This document shows, one piece after another, positions 1-11,409 of a stretch of DNA of 64,000 bases. The position numbers and the translations under genes were made by a program. Source of the stretch: Paramecium tetraurelia (Eukaryota > Ciliophora > Oligohymenophorea > Peniculida > Parameciidae); assembly GCF_000165425.1 (NCBI RefSeq), contig NW_001798958.1, positions 155,370 through 219,369 on the forward strand, written 5' to 3'. Numbering within the stretch: position 1 is the first letter of the stretch; each line of letters starts with the position of its first letter. Below the pieces are notes generated by a model, which did no database searches, was not told where the DNA came from, and saw only the letters and a list, made by a program, of their open reading frames with translations.

Positions 1-159
1 TGTCAAAAGAAATGTACCGATGCTAAGGGTGTAAGTTGCGGAAAAGCTCAATAAAATTGCTGTAAACCAAATGACTGCAAGGAGGAAGACAATTGGTATG
101 GAAGTTCATTTGTTTGCAATGCAAGAGTCCCAGTTGAAGGCTGCACTAAGCCCAAGTGA
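1..159 (+). CDS. Cys-rich protein, C-terminal end only
   Basis: Frame 1 is open from the window edge to TGA at 157-159 and reads one TAA as Gln. The 52 visible residues hold eight cysteines, including a CC pair, with many Lys, Asn and Asp. This looks like the tail of a secreted or surface Cys-rich protein. No hydrophobic GPI-type tail follows, so it differs from the surface protein at 33048-35836. The start and most of the gene lie outside the window, so I give no family. Confidence 0.6.
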
Positions 160-1041
160 AAATGAGCATATTCATTTAATTATTCAAATCATAATTCCAT
201 TCATATCTTCTCTGATACAACGAAATCTCAAAATGACATAACAATTGTTTTCTCCTTATGCACTGTCCACATGATGCACTATCATATTTATTATCTCAAT
301 TAGATGTAACAGCCAAGCACAAAGCATATTAGAACTGTTCTTCTAATTAATAAAAGATTCTTTTGAATCTTATGACTAATATGTATATTTATTTGCATTC
401 TTATGTATAAAAAGATATGTTTTAGTTCGTTGTAATGAAATAATTTCCTCAAGAACAAGACCCATAACTAGACTATTTACTCAGAAATTATGAACAATGT
501 AAATTAAAATAGAAGTACAGATTTTAATTTTTAAACCAGGCTTTTCTATCTGATATTTAAAATTAATATGTTTAAGAATTATAAATCCTCTCGATGATAA
601 CATTACAATTCTTTATTTGGAGCCAATGTTTTGAATGACAAGTAAGATTCAAATTTAAAATTTACTTCTAACTTACCAAAGATTTCAAATAATTTGATTA
701 ATCAATTTTAAAATAGTTGTTGTGATAACATAAAAACTAAACATATACATAAATCTATAAACTAATGAAGTATAATATCACAATGAAAAAAATAATATTA
801 ATTTATTTTATTGATAATTAAGAAAATCTAATAGTAAATTAATTTAAATATGTATTCATATATAAAATATAAGCTTGGTTAATATGATAAACAAGCTATC
901 TATAAATTAATTAAAATAGAACAATAAAATTATATATTATATTTTTATTTTTTAATCTTAAAAAAAGCCTTCACTCTTTTAAATAATAAATGATAGATGA
1001 ATAAGACCTTCTGTATTATTTGATAAAGTATTTTTATTGAC
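160..1041. other. No gene resolved
   Basis: This stretch is very AT-rich. A short plus-strand piece near 407-490 reads like protein for about 28 codons and then meets TGA, and I could not extend it with introns. Nothing else on either strand looks coding. It probably holds the 3' regions of the two convergent flanking genes plus non-coding DNA. Confidence 0.4.
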
Positions 1042-1838
1042 TCATGTATGCTTTGTTGTTCTATTGAAGATTTATATCAAAGTTATCAAATAATAATAGA
1101 AAATCGAATAAGTTTGGTACATGATTGTTAACTAATTTTCAGCTGTTTTTTGATCATATTATTAAAAAATTTAGGAGGTCTTATAAAAATCAAAGTATAT
1201 TTAATAATTGATTAACCTTAAGCCTAGAAATCCTCTTAAAGTGAATTCTTAGAGAACAATTCTTTAAATCTATCTTTCTAAAATTCTTGCCATACTCATA
1301 AAAAAATTCAATTCTTTATAATCATTTTAAAAGGAACCTTAGCTGAAATGAATTCTCATTTATATTTTTTGATTGTAATCCGCCCCCTCTAATCGTTTCA
1401 ATAGATTCAATTTTTGAATTTTAATATTTTAAATAACAATTGTTTCATTCCCTTCCAAATCATCCTTATCTTGAATAATTATTGTTCATAATCATTATGC
1501 CAATTGGTTACTTTTGGATTTTGGAATAATCCTCACAGCTTTCTAACAATATTTACATGTTTAATATATATATTACAATAATTAATAATGTCGTTATTAT
1601 AATCTAACTAATTTAAAAATACAAAGTAATTTAAATACAGGTATAAATGGTATTATATAATTAGAAAGATGAAACATTGAGGTAAATACTCACATTCTTG
1701 TATTAGTTCATGATCAATTAATTATTTTATGATGAATAATTGTAATTAATACGTTTGCGATAAATTAAAATATAATTTTAGATTGAAGATTGTTGTTTTT
1801 CGAGTAGATGAAATATGATCTTATTAATACTCAACCAT
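1042..1838 (-). CDS. Hypothetical protein, possibly broken
   Basis: It starts at ATG 1838-1836 with MVEYQQDHIS and ends at TGA 1044-1042. Protein-like sequence covers the whole span: a first part rich in Tyr, Leu and Ile, a middle part with a hydrophobic stretch after a likely 31-nt intron near 1620-1660, and a C-terminal half containing LEGNETIVIQ and LERQIQRIVLQEF. No standard short intron joins the middle part to the C-terminal half near 1480, so there is either an unusual 42-nt intron or a frame break. The first codons overlap the last codons of the gene at 1831-2367. I do not recognise the family. Confidence 0.5.
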
Positions 1839-2367
1839 GAAACTTTTTTGATACTTTGTAAGGATGTCGAATCCGAGATTTGATATTTGATCCTGCGACT
1901 AGCCCATCATTTTATTTATAAAAATTTGAATCTATTTCTGGATAAGGATAATTCTTATCTCCTAAATAGTGAAGGGGGATGCTTAGATTAAATAAGAAGT
2001 CTTACAGATTTCTTTTCTTTTATAATGTAGGCACTCGAGATTTTCTTTGCATTATATCTTCTAAGCTAACCAATCCATCTGTTTCTTTATTTGCTTAAAT
2101 AAAGGTTCGTTTTCCAATTGACAAATCTTCGTGATGCAAGCTTTCTTTTGAGGTACAATGCTTTTTTTATTTTTCTAATTGCAGAATAAAGTATGGATTA
2201 CCTAGCAGATCAGATGGACCACCAAACCAATCTAATTTTGATGCGCTTTTATCTGAATGACAAGGTGTCAAACTAGGAAATCCTCCTATTTCAACACTTG
2301 GCTTAAATTTAAATTGAAACCGCCCTGTTGAACTTGCTTAATAAAATTGCGATTTAGGGGTATTCAT
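1831..2367 (-). CDS. Hypothetical 178-aa protein
   Basis: This is one uninterrupted frame from ATG 2367 to TGA 1833-1831, without introns. It begins MNTPKSQFYQ, is rich in Pro, Ser, Lys and Gly, has no signal peptide or TM segment, and contains the motifs LDWFGGPSDLLGNPYF and IRHPYKVSKKFHG near the end. The short repeated aromatic and proline motifs recall proteins that line ciliary microtubules, but that is only an impression. Its 3' end overlaps the start of the next minus-strand gene by 8 nt. Confidence 0.7.
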
Positions 2368-3249
2368 GTTTGTTATTAAAATTAAATTAATATGGCTATG
2401 TCGATAATGTTTCCAAATATTCGTATTTTTCAATTGAAATATTTCGAAAAGTTGTGTCCCATTTATATGATATTAAAAAATGTATGTGTAATGATTAAAT
2501 ATTATTATCTAAATGAATCAAAATTAATTTATTCTAATCTAAATCCTCTAACTGATTGTTGGCTTATCAATATAAGAAAGTTCATTCATACCAAATTATA
2601 GATAGAATTTTGAGATAATCACAGTATTGAGACTCTAGACAAATATAATTTGACACTTTTATTTTAACTAAAATAGTTAATTGTGTTTTAATGTATTTTG
2701 ATACTGCCATCAATTATATATAAGCATCAATCAGAATTTATAATAATTTTTGATTAATTATATTTCTTTTGATTTTTATTAGAGTTAATAAATTTAGACA
2801 GGTGTATAATTTTTTTTTCATCTTTAAAAGGATTAGAAAACAAAACTTTATGAAGTAAATGGCAGTAGTTTAATCAGTTTTCGTATTTATATATTTTCTA
2901 AATAGGATTTTATTAGTTGGTATTGATCTTTACATGTATTGTTAAATGAAAATCATGGCCTCTTTATTGAGATGAATAGAAGTTATGTGGTTTGATGTTT
3001 TATTAGTTATAATAAATTATTAGAGATTTAGGAATTAATTTTTACACAAAAATATAAAAAATTAGATAGAAGATAATGATTATAATGCTCAATTGAAAAA
3101 TTATAAAACTTCTTATTCATTTACATTCAAATTTTCATAATATTATATACTTCTATTAGATCTAACACAAATAAGAAAGTGGGGCTATCAGAAAAATTAG
3201 AAATTGAAGGAACAATATATTATTATTTATTTTTTACAATTGATTTTAG
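2368..3249. other. Intergenic region between divergent genes
   Basis: I see no gene here. The region separates the minus-strand gene starting at 2367 from the plus-strand anoctamin gene starting at 3250, so both promoters should lie in it. At 880 nt it is long for the gene density seen elsewhere in the window. One 69-codon open frame at 2392-2601 has no protein-like composition. Confidence 0.5.
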
Positions 3250-6200
3250 ATGCATTTGTTTAGCCATGATGAAATTAATTTATTGGAGGTATCCAAATAG
3301 AGGATTGCTAGGCCGCTTAAGATGGAAAGTTAGAGTTCATAAATAAACAGTTAATATCTTTGACATCAAAGCAATTATAGGATGCTTGCAAAAAGACAGA
3401 TTATTATGGTCGAAATGCTTTACATTATGTAAATGGATTACTAAAATAGGCTGCTTATCGAGGACATTATGACGTAGTTGAATATTTTCTTGATTTGTAG
3501 TGTATAAACATAAATTCCAAGGATAATAAAGGTAAAGAAATAGAAACTATGAATAAGGCAATACAGCGCTTATGTTAGCTTGTGTAAGAGGATATAATTA
3601 GGATATCTCAACTCTTAAATAAGGTTCTAAGTTTGCTATATGTGCCTTGCTTTTAGATAGAGGGGCATCTCTTTAAGAATTCAAGAAACATGGAATAAAT
3701 AACCCTTTACATTGGACTTGTTATTTTGGAGACTTAAAGACTACAAAATTATTGATGTCTGTGGAACCTAGTTTAAGTAATTGAATGAATTGAAATTGTA
3801 GTGATGTACTCGAATGACAAAGATTAGTTTCCAGTAGATTTGGCTTTGATGGCAGGAAAGGAGTTAGATGATAGAGTAGAGGATGAAAAGGTGTTGGAGT
3901 TTATGATAATGAAGTTCTTAGCATAGAATTTGGATAATGATGAACATAAAAGAAGGTTGGAGTTGTCGTCAGATGAACATGAATCATATAGATAATTGCA
4001 GTATATTAATTTGAACTTTAAATCAACCAAGTAATTAACCCAAGTAGGACTTCGTTACTTGTTTTGGGCAAGTACATTGGGAAGATTGGACTTAGTGGAA
4101 CCTTTGATTAATTAACGATACTCTCCTTTTGAGCCATCCTATAAGGGTAGAAGTGCTTTACATGCTGCTGTTTATCATAATAGAAAGGAGTTGGTTGAAT
4201 ATTATTTGGAGTCTGAAGCAGTGAAGGAATTCAGAACAGAGAATGTGATTAATAGGATGACAAAGGATAAACCCCAGACTGCATTGCATGTGGCTGTTGA
4301 GAAAGCACATATTGATATAGTAAAAACATTAATAAAGAAAGGAGCGGATCCTAATTAATACAATTTTCGTAATCAACGAGCTTTTGATTAGTCAAGATTG
4401 ATTGAGATTAAGCATTTGAAGAGGCAATTTATGAATCATTTGCAAAAGAATTATTTGAGATCAGGATACAATCATGTGTTGGTGGGATGGGAAAGATCAA
4501 AGAACCAATTATTGGAATAATAATTCTATAATATCTAATAAAAGAAGAATGTTGAGAAAGGAATGTTTAAATACTTGCCTATCGAATCTATAGATAAATA
4601 ATACACTTATTATTGTTTGAAGGTTGATGAGAAGCTTAAAAATTTGATAGCTGATGAAACTAAAATGATGATATACAATTCAAGGGAAGGGTACTTATGT
4701 CCATTCAACATTACTATTCAAGAGGAATTTGAAAACTTTCATCATGTTCATGATCAATAGATATTATAGACCTTATTGTATGATGAATTTGACATTGATT
4801 AATTTATTAATGATGGTCTATTGATTGAATAATATCCTGTACATGATGAGGAAGAGAAAGAATTGATTCTGAAATTTTGGAGGAATGAGAGATTTCACAT
4901 ATTATTTGAACCATTTTAATTAAAAAAATCATAAAATCGAACATTTAGTGCTTTATCTTCTTACTTTGGAGCAGAGGTAGGATTTTTTTTTGTTTTCTTA
5001 TGCTTTTTTACAACATGGCTATTTTTGCCTGCCATTCCAGGATTATTAATAGGAATATTTGATTTTGTTGGTGAAGATTCAGTATATGCCATAACTCCAA
5101 TCTATACATTGTGTATGGCTGTTTGGGCAACAATATTTTTTGAGTTCTGGAAGAGGAAATAAAGTGAAACTATGTACAATTTTGATATGCATGTTGCTAA
5201 GGAATAACGAAGAAGGATTCCTTAATACAAAGGAGCCTTTATTATTGAAGATGTCACTCACACCATTGAAATTATGGATACTAGAAATGTTTAATGGAAG
5301 TATTTTAAATCAAACACTCCCCTCGTATTTTTGGCAATCATCATTATTGGTGGTGAACAATTTGGGTATTACTATCTCAAATAAATTAATGAAGGAGATC
5401 AACTTTATGATTCATTATGGGCATGTGTCTTAGCATTTTCAATTCTTTTTACGAATGAAATCTTTAGCATTTTGGCAAAACATACATTAGTTTATGAAAA
5501 TCATCAATATCAAGATGAAAGGGAGAATGTATACATTCTAAAAGTATTTGCATTCACCTTTTTGAATTCATTTGGTCGACTATTCTATAGAAGTATCATT
5601 AAACCAGATTCCGAAGAATTAGACTTATTAAGCATGTCATTTACAATAACGTGGTCTGTCGTTCATTTGATTAGATACACTCTTTACCCATTAATATCCT
5701 TTACATTTATAAGGATTAAATTTAAATGGGATTTTAATAAATACAAATAAAGCAACTCAAAATAAATAGCTGCAGTGTAAAGAGTAAGTATCTATGATAC
5801 TGAAACCAGTGCCATAAACAAATAATCTGATAAAGGATAATCTTCTATATACTTTCTATCTTAACTTGAATTAAATAGAAGAATGATTGATCCTCCAAAT
5901 CATGTTGAATAATTTACCTATTTTGTAAATCTTGATATTAATCTAGATAATTCAATTTTGTATGGCCACTATGTTTAGTGCTGGGTCTCAAATCATTCCT
6001 ATAGCTATTTTGATTTTTAATATTCTTAATATTGAAGGTCTCCTTTATGGATATAGAAAATTTGTAAAGAGACCATTAGCTACACCAAAGAAGAGCATTG
6101 GTGTATGGAATGACATTCTGTAATTAGTTGGATATATTGGGATTGTTTCAAATTGTTTATCTATTTATCAAGCTAATTAAAAATAATTGAATTCTTTGAT

Positions 6201-6460
6201 AGGAGAAGATTCAAATTCCTCTAACGATTCTAATAATGTATTCAAAAAAATTTAATTAGCTTGGACTTCGAAACTTCTTGTTCCTTATTGTTGCAGAACA
6301 TATTGTAATTGGAATCAAATTTGTAATCGAAGGAGTAATACCAGATGAACCTGAATGGGTTGAAATGGTACTCAAAAGAGAAGAATTTTAGTCAGAAAAG
6401 AATAAGTTAAAGTAAGGGGAACATTCTAAAACTTATGAAATCAAAACAAAAAAAGAATGA
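3250..6460 (+). CDS. Ankyrin-repeat anoctamin (TMEM16-like)
   Basis: About 1,023 aa after removal of six introns of 21-26 nt (for example 23 nt after MHLFSHDEINLLE and 22 nt inside IIQFCMATMFSAGS). The N-terminal ~450 residues hold ankyrin repeats, with motifs such as NALHYAAYRGHYDVVEYFL and TALHVAVEKAHIDIVKTLI. The C-terminal half is an anoctamin domain: FFFVFLCFFTTWLFLPAIPG for TM1, ATIFFEFWKRKQ, ATMFSAGSQIIPIAILIFN and FLIVAEHIVIGIKFVIEGV. Anoctamins are dimeric Ca2+-activated chloride channels or phospholipid scramblases. The ankyrin part suggests a link to the cytoskeleton or a regulatory partner. Whether this one conducts ions or scrambles lipid cannot be told from sequence. Confidence 0.9.
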
Positions 6461-6493
6461 ACTTTGTTTTTATATATATAATTAATTTAACTG

Positions 6494-8203
6494 ATGAATA
6501 GCAAAACTAACTTAAGATAAATGATATCAAAAAGAACTCCTTTAAATGAAAGAGTAAACAGAAACACATACGATTAGGATGTTAAATCTACTAATAAATC
6601 ATTTACTTCTGGTAAAAAATAATCAGCTAATAAAATAAACTCGATCATTAGTGACATGCTGTCAAAACGTTAAAGTTCATAAGATATCTAAAATCCAAAA
6701 GCATCCTTGATTAGATTAGACACTAGTAATCAAAATACATCATAGAGATCTATTTCACCTACCAAACTATATCAAATGCCTGAATCACTCAAAAAAATAT
6801 ATAACTAAATCCATCAAAAATTTGCTGATTCATCCAACTCTAAAAATTTCACTAGACCAAAGTCAAAACTTCTTAAGTAAAGAACAGAAGAATCAAAGTT
6901 TTCAACTCAATGCACACCCACTTCAGATTACACTGAATAATATTTGACCAACTTAGTCAATCAAGAGGAGTGCGTCTTTACTATTTTGGCCGTTGTTACT
7001 AAACAAAGAAAAGTAGTAAAGTTGTGTTAGAATTTTCTGAATGCTATTCCCCAATCTTAAGGAGATTGCAAAGATATTATTCAATAGAAAATTGTGTGTA
7101 AACAAATGCTGTTAGAAAGAATGGGAATTTTCGTTATTATGCTCTAAGCTTTGACCCAAAATTATGAGGATGAATTATAACATATTAAGAATCTCTTACT
7201 TTATATACACAATGGTATGGTGATTTATCTAGAGTTTTTAATCAAGCAAAATCTAACTGAGGATTAGAAGCACATTCTTTAGAATAGATTAAGTAAAATA
7301 AAACAAAATAGAAGAGCGAACAAAGCAGTTTAGGATATTACTTAATTGAAGAAACATGCCAATGTTGTTCATTCATTATTAATCTTATTGTAATCATTTG
7401 AATTAAATTTGTAGCATAGAAAATTCGAGTGATTTAAAGTGTGCAAGACTGGAGAAATTGTTATAAAATATCGATTAGATTTCATTATAATAAGGCACAA
7501 TGCTAATCAAACAATAATTTGAGAAAGTCATTTGTGAAATCAATAAGATGAGGTAGACTATAGATACTAATGAAACTGAGAAGACTCTCGAATAAGAAGA
7601 AATAGAAAAACATTTGGAACTCAAAATACCTTACTTGCCAAAATTTAATGGGTATACTTTGGTGATCGATTTGGATGAAACTTTAGTTCATTATCAAGAA
7701 GTATTTTTATATGATTGATCAAGTTAGTAGATGATGGTTAATTCTTAGTTAGACCATATGCTGAACAATTCTTAATTGAAATGAGCAAATATTATGAAAT
7801 AGTGATATTCACAGCAGCATTGCAGGATTATGCAGATTTCATCCTAGATTTGATCGACAAAGACAATGTCATTTCTCATAGACTGTACAGATAGCACACT
7901 ACATAAATAGATGGAACACATGTTAAAGATTTGACATTTGTCGGTAGAGATTTAAATACAACTATCATAATTGATAATATGGCTGAAAATTTCTAGCATC
8001 AACCAGAAAATGGTATTTGCATCTAAAGTTGGTATGGCGATGAGGATGATAGAGCTTTATATTAATTGGCTCCCATTCTATCGCAAATAGTTATTAAAAA
8101 ATGCAAAGATATCAGGAATGCTTTGAGATGTCTTAGAAATTAAATGCTTGAAAACATAGAAAATGGTGTTGAAGATCCTCACTTGCATTTATCATTGAAT
8201 TGA
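6494..8203 (+). CDS. SCP/FCP1-type CTD phosphatase-like protein
   Basis: About 555 aa. The C-terminal ~190 residues form an NIF/SCP-type HAD phosphatase domain with the catalytic DLDET motif (VIDLDETLVH), VRPYAEQFL, VIFTAALQDYADFI, YRQHTT and the third motif IIIDNMAENF. This family dephosphorylates phosphoserine on partners such as the RNA polymerase II CTD. The N-terminal ~350 residues are Ser/Lys/Gln-rich and helical, without a recognised domain. A 23-nt intron follows HYQE in the catalytic domain, and a 19-nt one lies near 7430. ATG 6494 is in frame 27 nt upstream of ATG 6521 and either could be used. It sits 33 nt after the anoctamin stop, on the same strand. Confidence 0.88.
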
Positions 8204-8271
8204 TATTCTTTATGATATAATTTTAAATAATTAACTTTTATTTTCTAAAATATTAATATTATATATTAGTT

Positions 8272-9569
8272 ATGAATCTGTTATTTTGCTTATTTTTTTA
8301 TGTCCTTTTTGTCCAATCCCTAATTAAGGAATTTCAGGCTATCCATGACTTTTTATTAATTGAAATTTTCAGTGATGAATGGCCTGATATGAAAATAGAA
8401 GTCGCAGAAAACTAGCTTATCATGGGTGAAATTGCATAGGAAAGTACTCAATATTTATCCATGTATTACAAACTCAAAATTGGAGTATAATATAAATTAG
8501 ATATTTTTGTCTTGCCTGATAGTAATGTTACTATTCAAGAGGTCCCTTAGAGAAATTGTCCAAATAACTGTTCCAATCAGGGAATCTGTTAAAACTTGCA
8601 ATGCCACTGTCAATCTATGGCAGCAGGGTATAAAATGCTGATATATAAATGTAGAGATAGATGCCAATTTGAAGTTGCTTAACTCTACAATATGACTCAA
8701 TATTCTGCAAACCTAAAGCCTCATTAAACATAGATTATTGGAGTCTTTTATTAGCAGTCTCAAATGATAGATGACTAAAAGTAATAGTTTATTAAATTTT
8801 GAGTTAGACAAGAAATTTCCAAATTTAGTCATCTTCCTCTATAAATTCGTAGATTTTTCTACTTTACCCTTTTTAAAGTGCTTATTCAAATATGGTTGAC
8901 AGCAAATTGATTTATGAGGGATAGTTGAAATCAACTCCTTAGGAAATCGATTATTCTAGTAAGTTCTAAAGGTACCATATTGAAGCCAGTTACTTCACTT
9001 TTCTCTTAGTATTAAAAAACATGAATTCTCAGAAATAAGATGTCGTTCTTAAATATCAACTATTGGATAATGATTAAAAATTCCAAGATTTTATATTAGT
9101 GGCAATTCTGAGTGTAATTTCATTCATCATATTGCTGATTATAATTTATGTGGTTAGAAGAAGGTGTTAATTTTAATAATAGAGTAAAATCAAAGAAAAT
9201 CAAGAGGAGGATTTTTCAGATAATATCGCAATCTAATTCATGCCTATAGTAAATCCAGTCAAAGATTAAGTCTGTGTAATTTGTTTAGATCCATTAGATG
9301 ACAGGTTGTGTAGATAAACTCCATGCAAACATATCATGCATGATAACTGTTTAAAATAATGGATTTAAAAATAATTGAGTTGTCCCATGTGTAGAGAAAC
9401 ATTTAACGATGTAGAATACATACCCAGAGTCTTTAAGTCAAGAAATCAGACTTCCAATACATTAATTCTCAGTCACCAAGGCCAATCTATTGTATAAAGT
9501 GAACGTAATTCTGTTCGTTCTATGATCATCACTCGCACAAGATAAAGTAGATTGGCTGTTTTTTAATGA
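8272..9569 (+). CDS. Membrane RING-H2 E3 ligase-like protein
   Basis: About 406 aa if three short introns near 8775-8910 are removed (27, 25 and 25 nt); that central part is the least certain. It has a signal peptide (MNLLFCLFFYVLFVQS), an extracytoplasmic region with an EGF-like Cys cluster (CPNNCSNQGICQN), one TM segment (VAILSVISFIILLIIIYVV), then a cytosolic RING-H2 finger: CVICLDPL, CKHIMHDNC, CPMC. The order matches PA-TM-RING-like ubiquitin ligases of the endomembrane system, though I see no clear PA domain. It probably ubiquitinates membrane cargo. Confidence 0.82.
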
Positions 9570-9721
9570 AAATTGATTATTATTATAATCTTCATAGATT
9601 TTATATGTACTTCTATTGATATTCAATCTGTTATTTATGTGGATTCAATAAATTTATGTGACTAATTTAATATATTTCTATATTCACTACTAAAACATTA
9701 AATAAATTAAAATCTTTTTTA

Positions 9722-10276
9722 ATGCCTCCCAAAGTCGACCCAAATGAAGTTAGATTGATCAATATTAAAGTCTTCGGAGGAGAAGGTGGTCCAGCATCAA
9801 CCCTTGCTCCAAAGTTGGGACCTCTCGGTCTTGTAATTATAATTGCATAATATACACACAGAATCCTAAATAAGTTGGTGATAAAATTATTGCAGAAAGT
9901 GGAAAATGGAAGGGTATCAGAGTTATGGTCAACTTGAGATGCCAAAATAGAAATGCAGATGTTACAGTCATCCCTACATCAAGTGCATTACTAATCAAAG
10001 AAATTGGAGTATAAAATATTCACAAATTAATTTATTAAGGGTTATGAAAGAGACAGAAAGAAAACCAAGAATGTTAAACACAACGGAAATTTGACACTCG
10101 AGTAAGTCATCAAAGTTGCCAGAGCTGTAGAAGAGAAGTCTCTTGCCAAGACCTTCACAGGAACAGTCAAATAAGTGTTGGGTACTGCATAATCTCTTGG
10201 TGCTACAGTTGATGGACAACCAGTCAAAGCAATAATTGGAAAGATTAATTCTGGTGAACTTAAAGTTGAAAAATGA
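9722..10276 (+). CDS. RPL12: 60S ribosomal protein uL11 (RPL12)
   Basis: 164 aa after removing introns at 9833-9861 (29 nt) and 10009-10039 (31 nt), close to the usual ~165. It begins [11 protein letters not shown]. The conserved [20 protein letters not shown] region is split after GPLGL by the first intron, followed by NPKQVGDKI, then [16 protein letters not shown] after the second. This protein forms part of the GTPase-associated stalk base of the large subunit by binding 28S rRNA. Codon use is richer in G and C than its neighbours, as expected for a highly expressed gene. Confidence 0.97.
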
Positions 10277-10687
10277 TAATGATTATTAATTATTTCATAT
10301 TATACACAAAATAATAATATCATCAGTTAAAAATATTTTATTAAGATTTTTCAACTGCTCACTATTATTAAAGTAAATCTATGTATCTATCTTTCTAAAT
10401 TGCTTTTATTCTTCCATATAAATTATAATACTTATATGTAATTATTTTACATCATTATTTGATGTTTCAAAATAATTATTTTATTAAATTTTCTAACTCT
10501 ATTTTTAAATTTCATTCAATATCTTAGAGATACTCAAAAGCCAATATAAGTCTGATCATAAGCAAAGTTTAGCCATCTTCAATTTATTTGGAGGAGGGAA
10601 TGAGATAATTATTCCTATTTATTAATTAAATAATAAGAATTAGAGATTAAATGATTTGTAAAATTTATGAATAATCAAAGAAGAAGT
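10277..10687. other. Convergent intergenic region
   Basis: AT-rich sequence between the 3' end of RPL12 (+) and the 3' end of the helix-turn-helix gene (-). I see no coding or RNA signal. Confidence 0.6.
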
Positions 10688-11409
10688 TCACATTTTCATT
10701 TATCTATATTATTCATTAAGTTTTTTCAGAATTTTTAACTTATTTTTTCCATCATCTTCAACATATTCTTGATTTTCAGAGATAAGGTCTGGCAAAAATT
10801 GCGTATTTTTGTTCATTAAAAAAGAGGGCTAATTCTTCTCATTACAACTAAAACATGAAAGGTTTAAAGTAGAGAATTACTGACTGGGGTGATCCTAGGA
10901 AGAAATCATTTTCATTTCTTAATTAAATGTATCTAGGGCTGTTGAATTATCCAGAAGGTTCATAATTTTGAGTTTATTTTATTCTAATATTCTTGTTATG
11001 GCTTATTCATGGCTATTTGATAAATTCATTTGCTGTTCTTCTGCAATTTGCTTTTAGAATTCATATTACTCCACACTTATTTTCGACAGGTTTGCGTGCC
11101 TAAATGAGATATATGTATACGGATCATCAGCTACAAATAACATAAATTGAAATGTTGAATTCAAAACCTTATCCCTTTTAACTTTCTTATTTATCCGACC
11201 CTGTTTCTTATAAACTTAATATATAGCTTTAATAGTCGAGGCATTGTGTCCTGTTATCATCGAGACCTTAATAATACTACCCCATATAGCCTTACATGTG
11301 AAGTAGAGTACTTGTATTCCTCAATATAATTTATTATTTAAGCTCTCTCGGAGGAGCTTATACTTTGATATTTTTATCTTTAAACTTTCTATTTTTTAAT
11401 TTTCATCAT
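10688..11409 (-). CDS. Helix-turn-helix protein of transposase type
   Basis: 230 aa with one 29-nt intron near 11255-11283 (AAG acceptor). After a basic start (MMKIKKQKVQRQKYQ) comes a homeodomain-like helix-turn-helix: SERAQIINYIEEYK, then VSMITGHNASTIKAIYQVYK and a basic QGRINKKVKR tail. This resembles the DNA-binding domain of Tc1/mariner-type transposases and related ciliate proteins. No DDE catalytic domain follows. The rest is an acidic and Gln-rich region with a predicted helix (HEQAITRILEQNKLK) and a charged C-terminus, so it is more likely a host DNA-binding protein than an active transposase. Confidence 0.68.

Noticed and set aside
2392-2601. Plus-strand open frame of 69 codons starting MAMSIMF.
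   Set aside because: No protein-like composition or intron context, and it overlaps the promoter side of the minus-strand gene at 2367.
10688-11409. An active Tc1/mariner transposase.
   Set aside because: Only the helix-turn-helix is present; there is no DDE/D domain and no terminal inverted repeat was seen around it.
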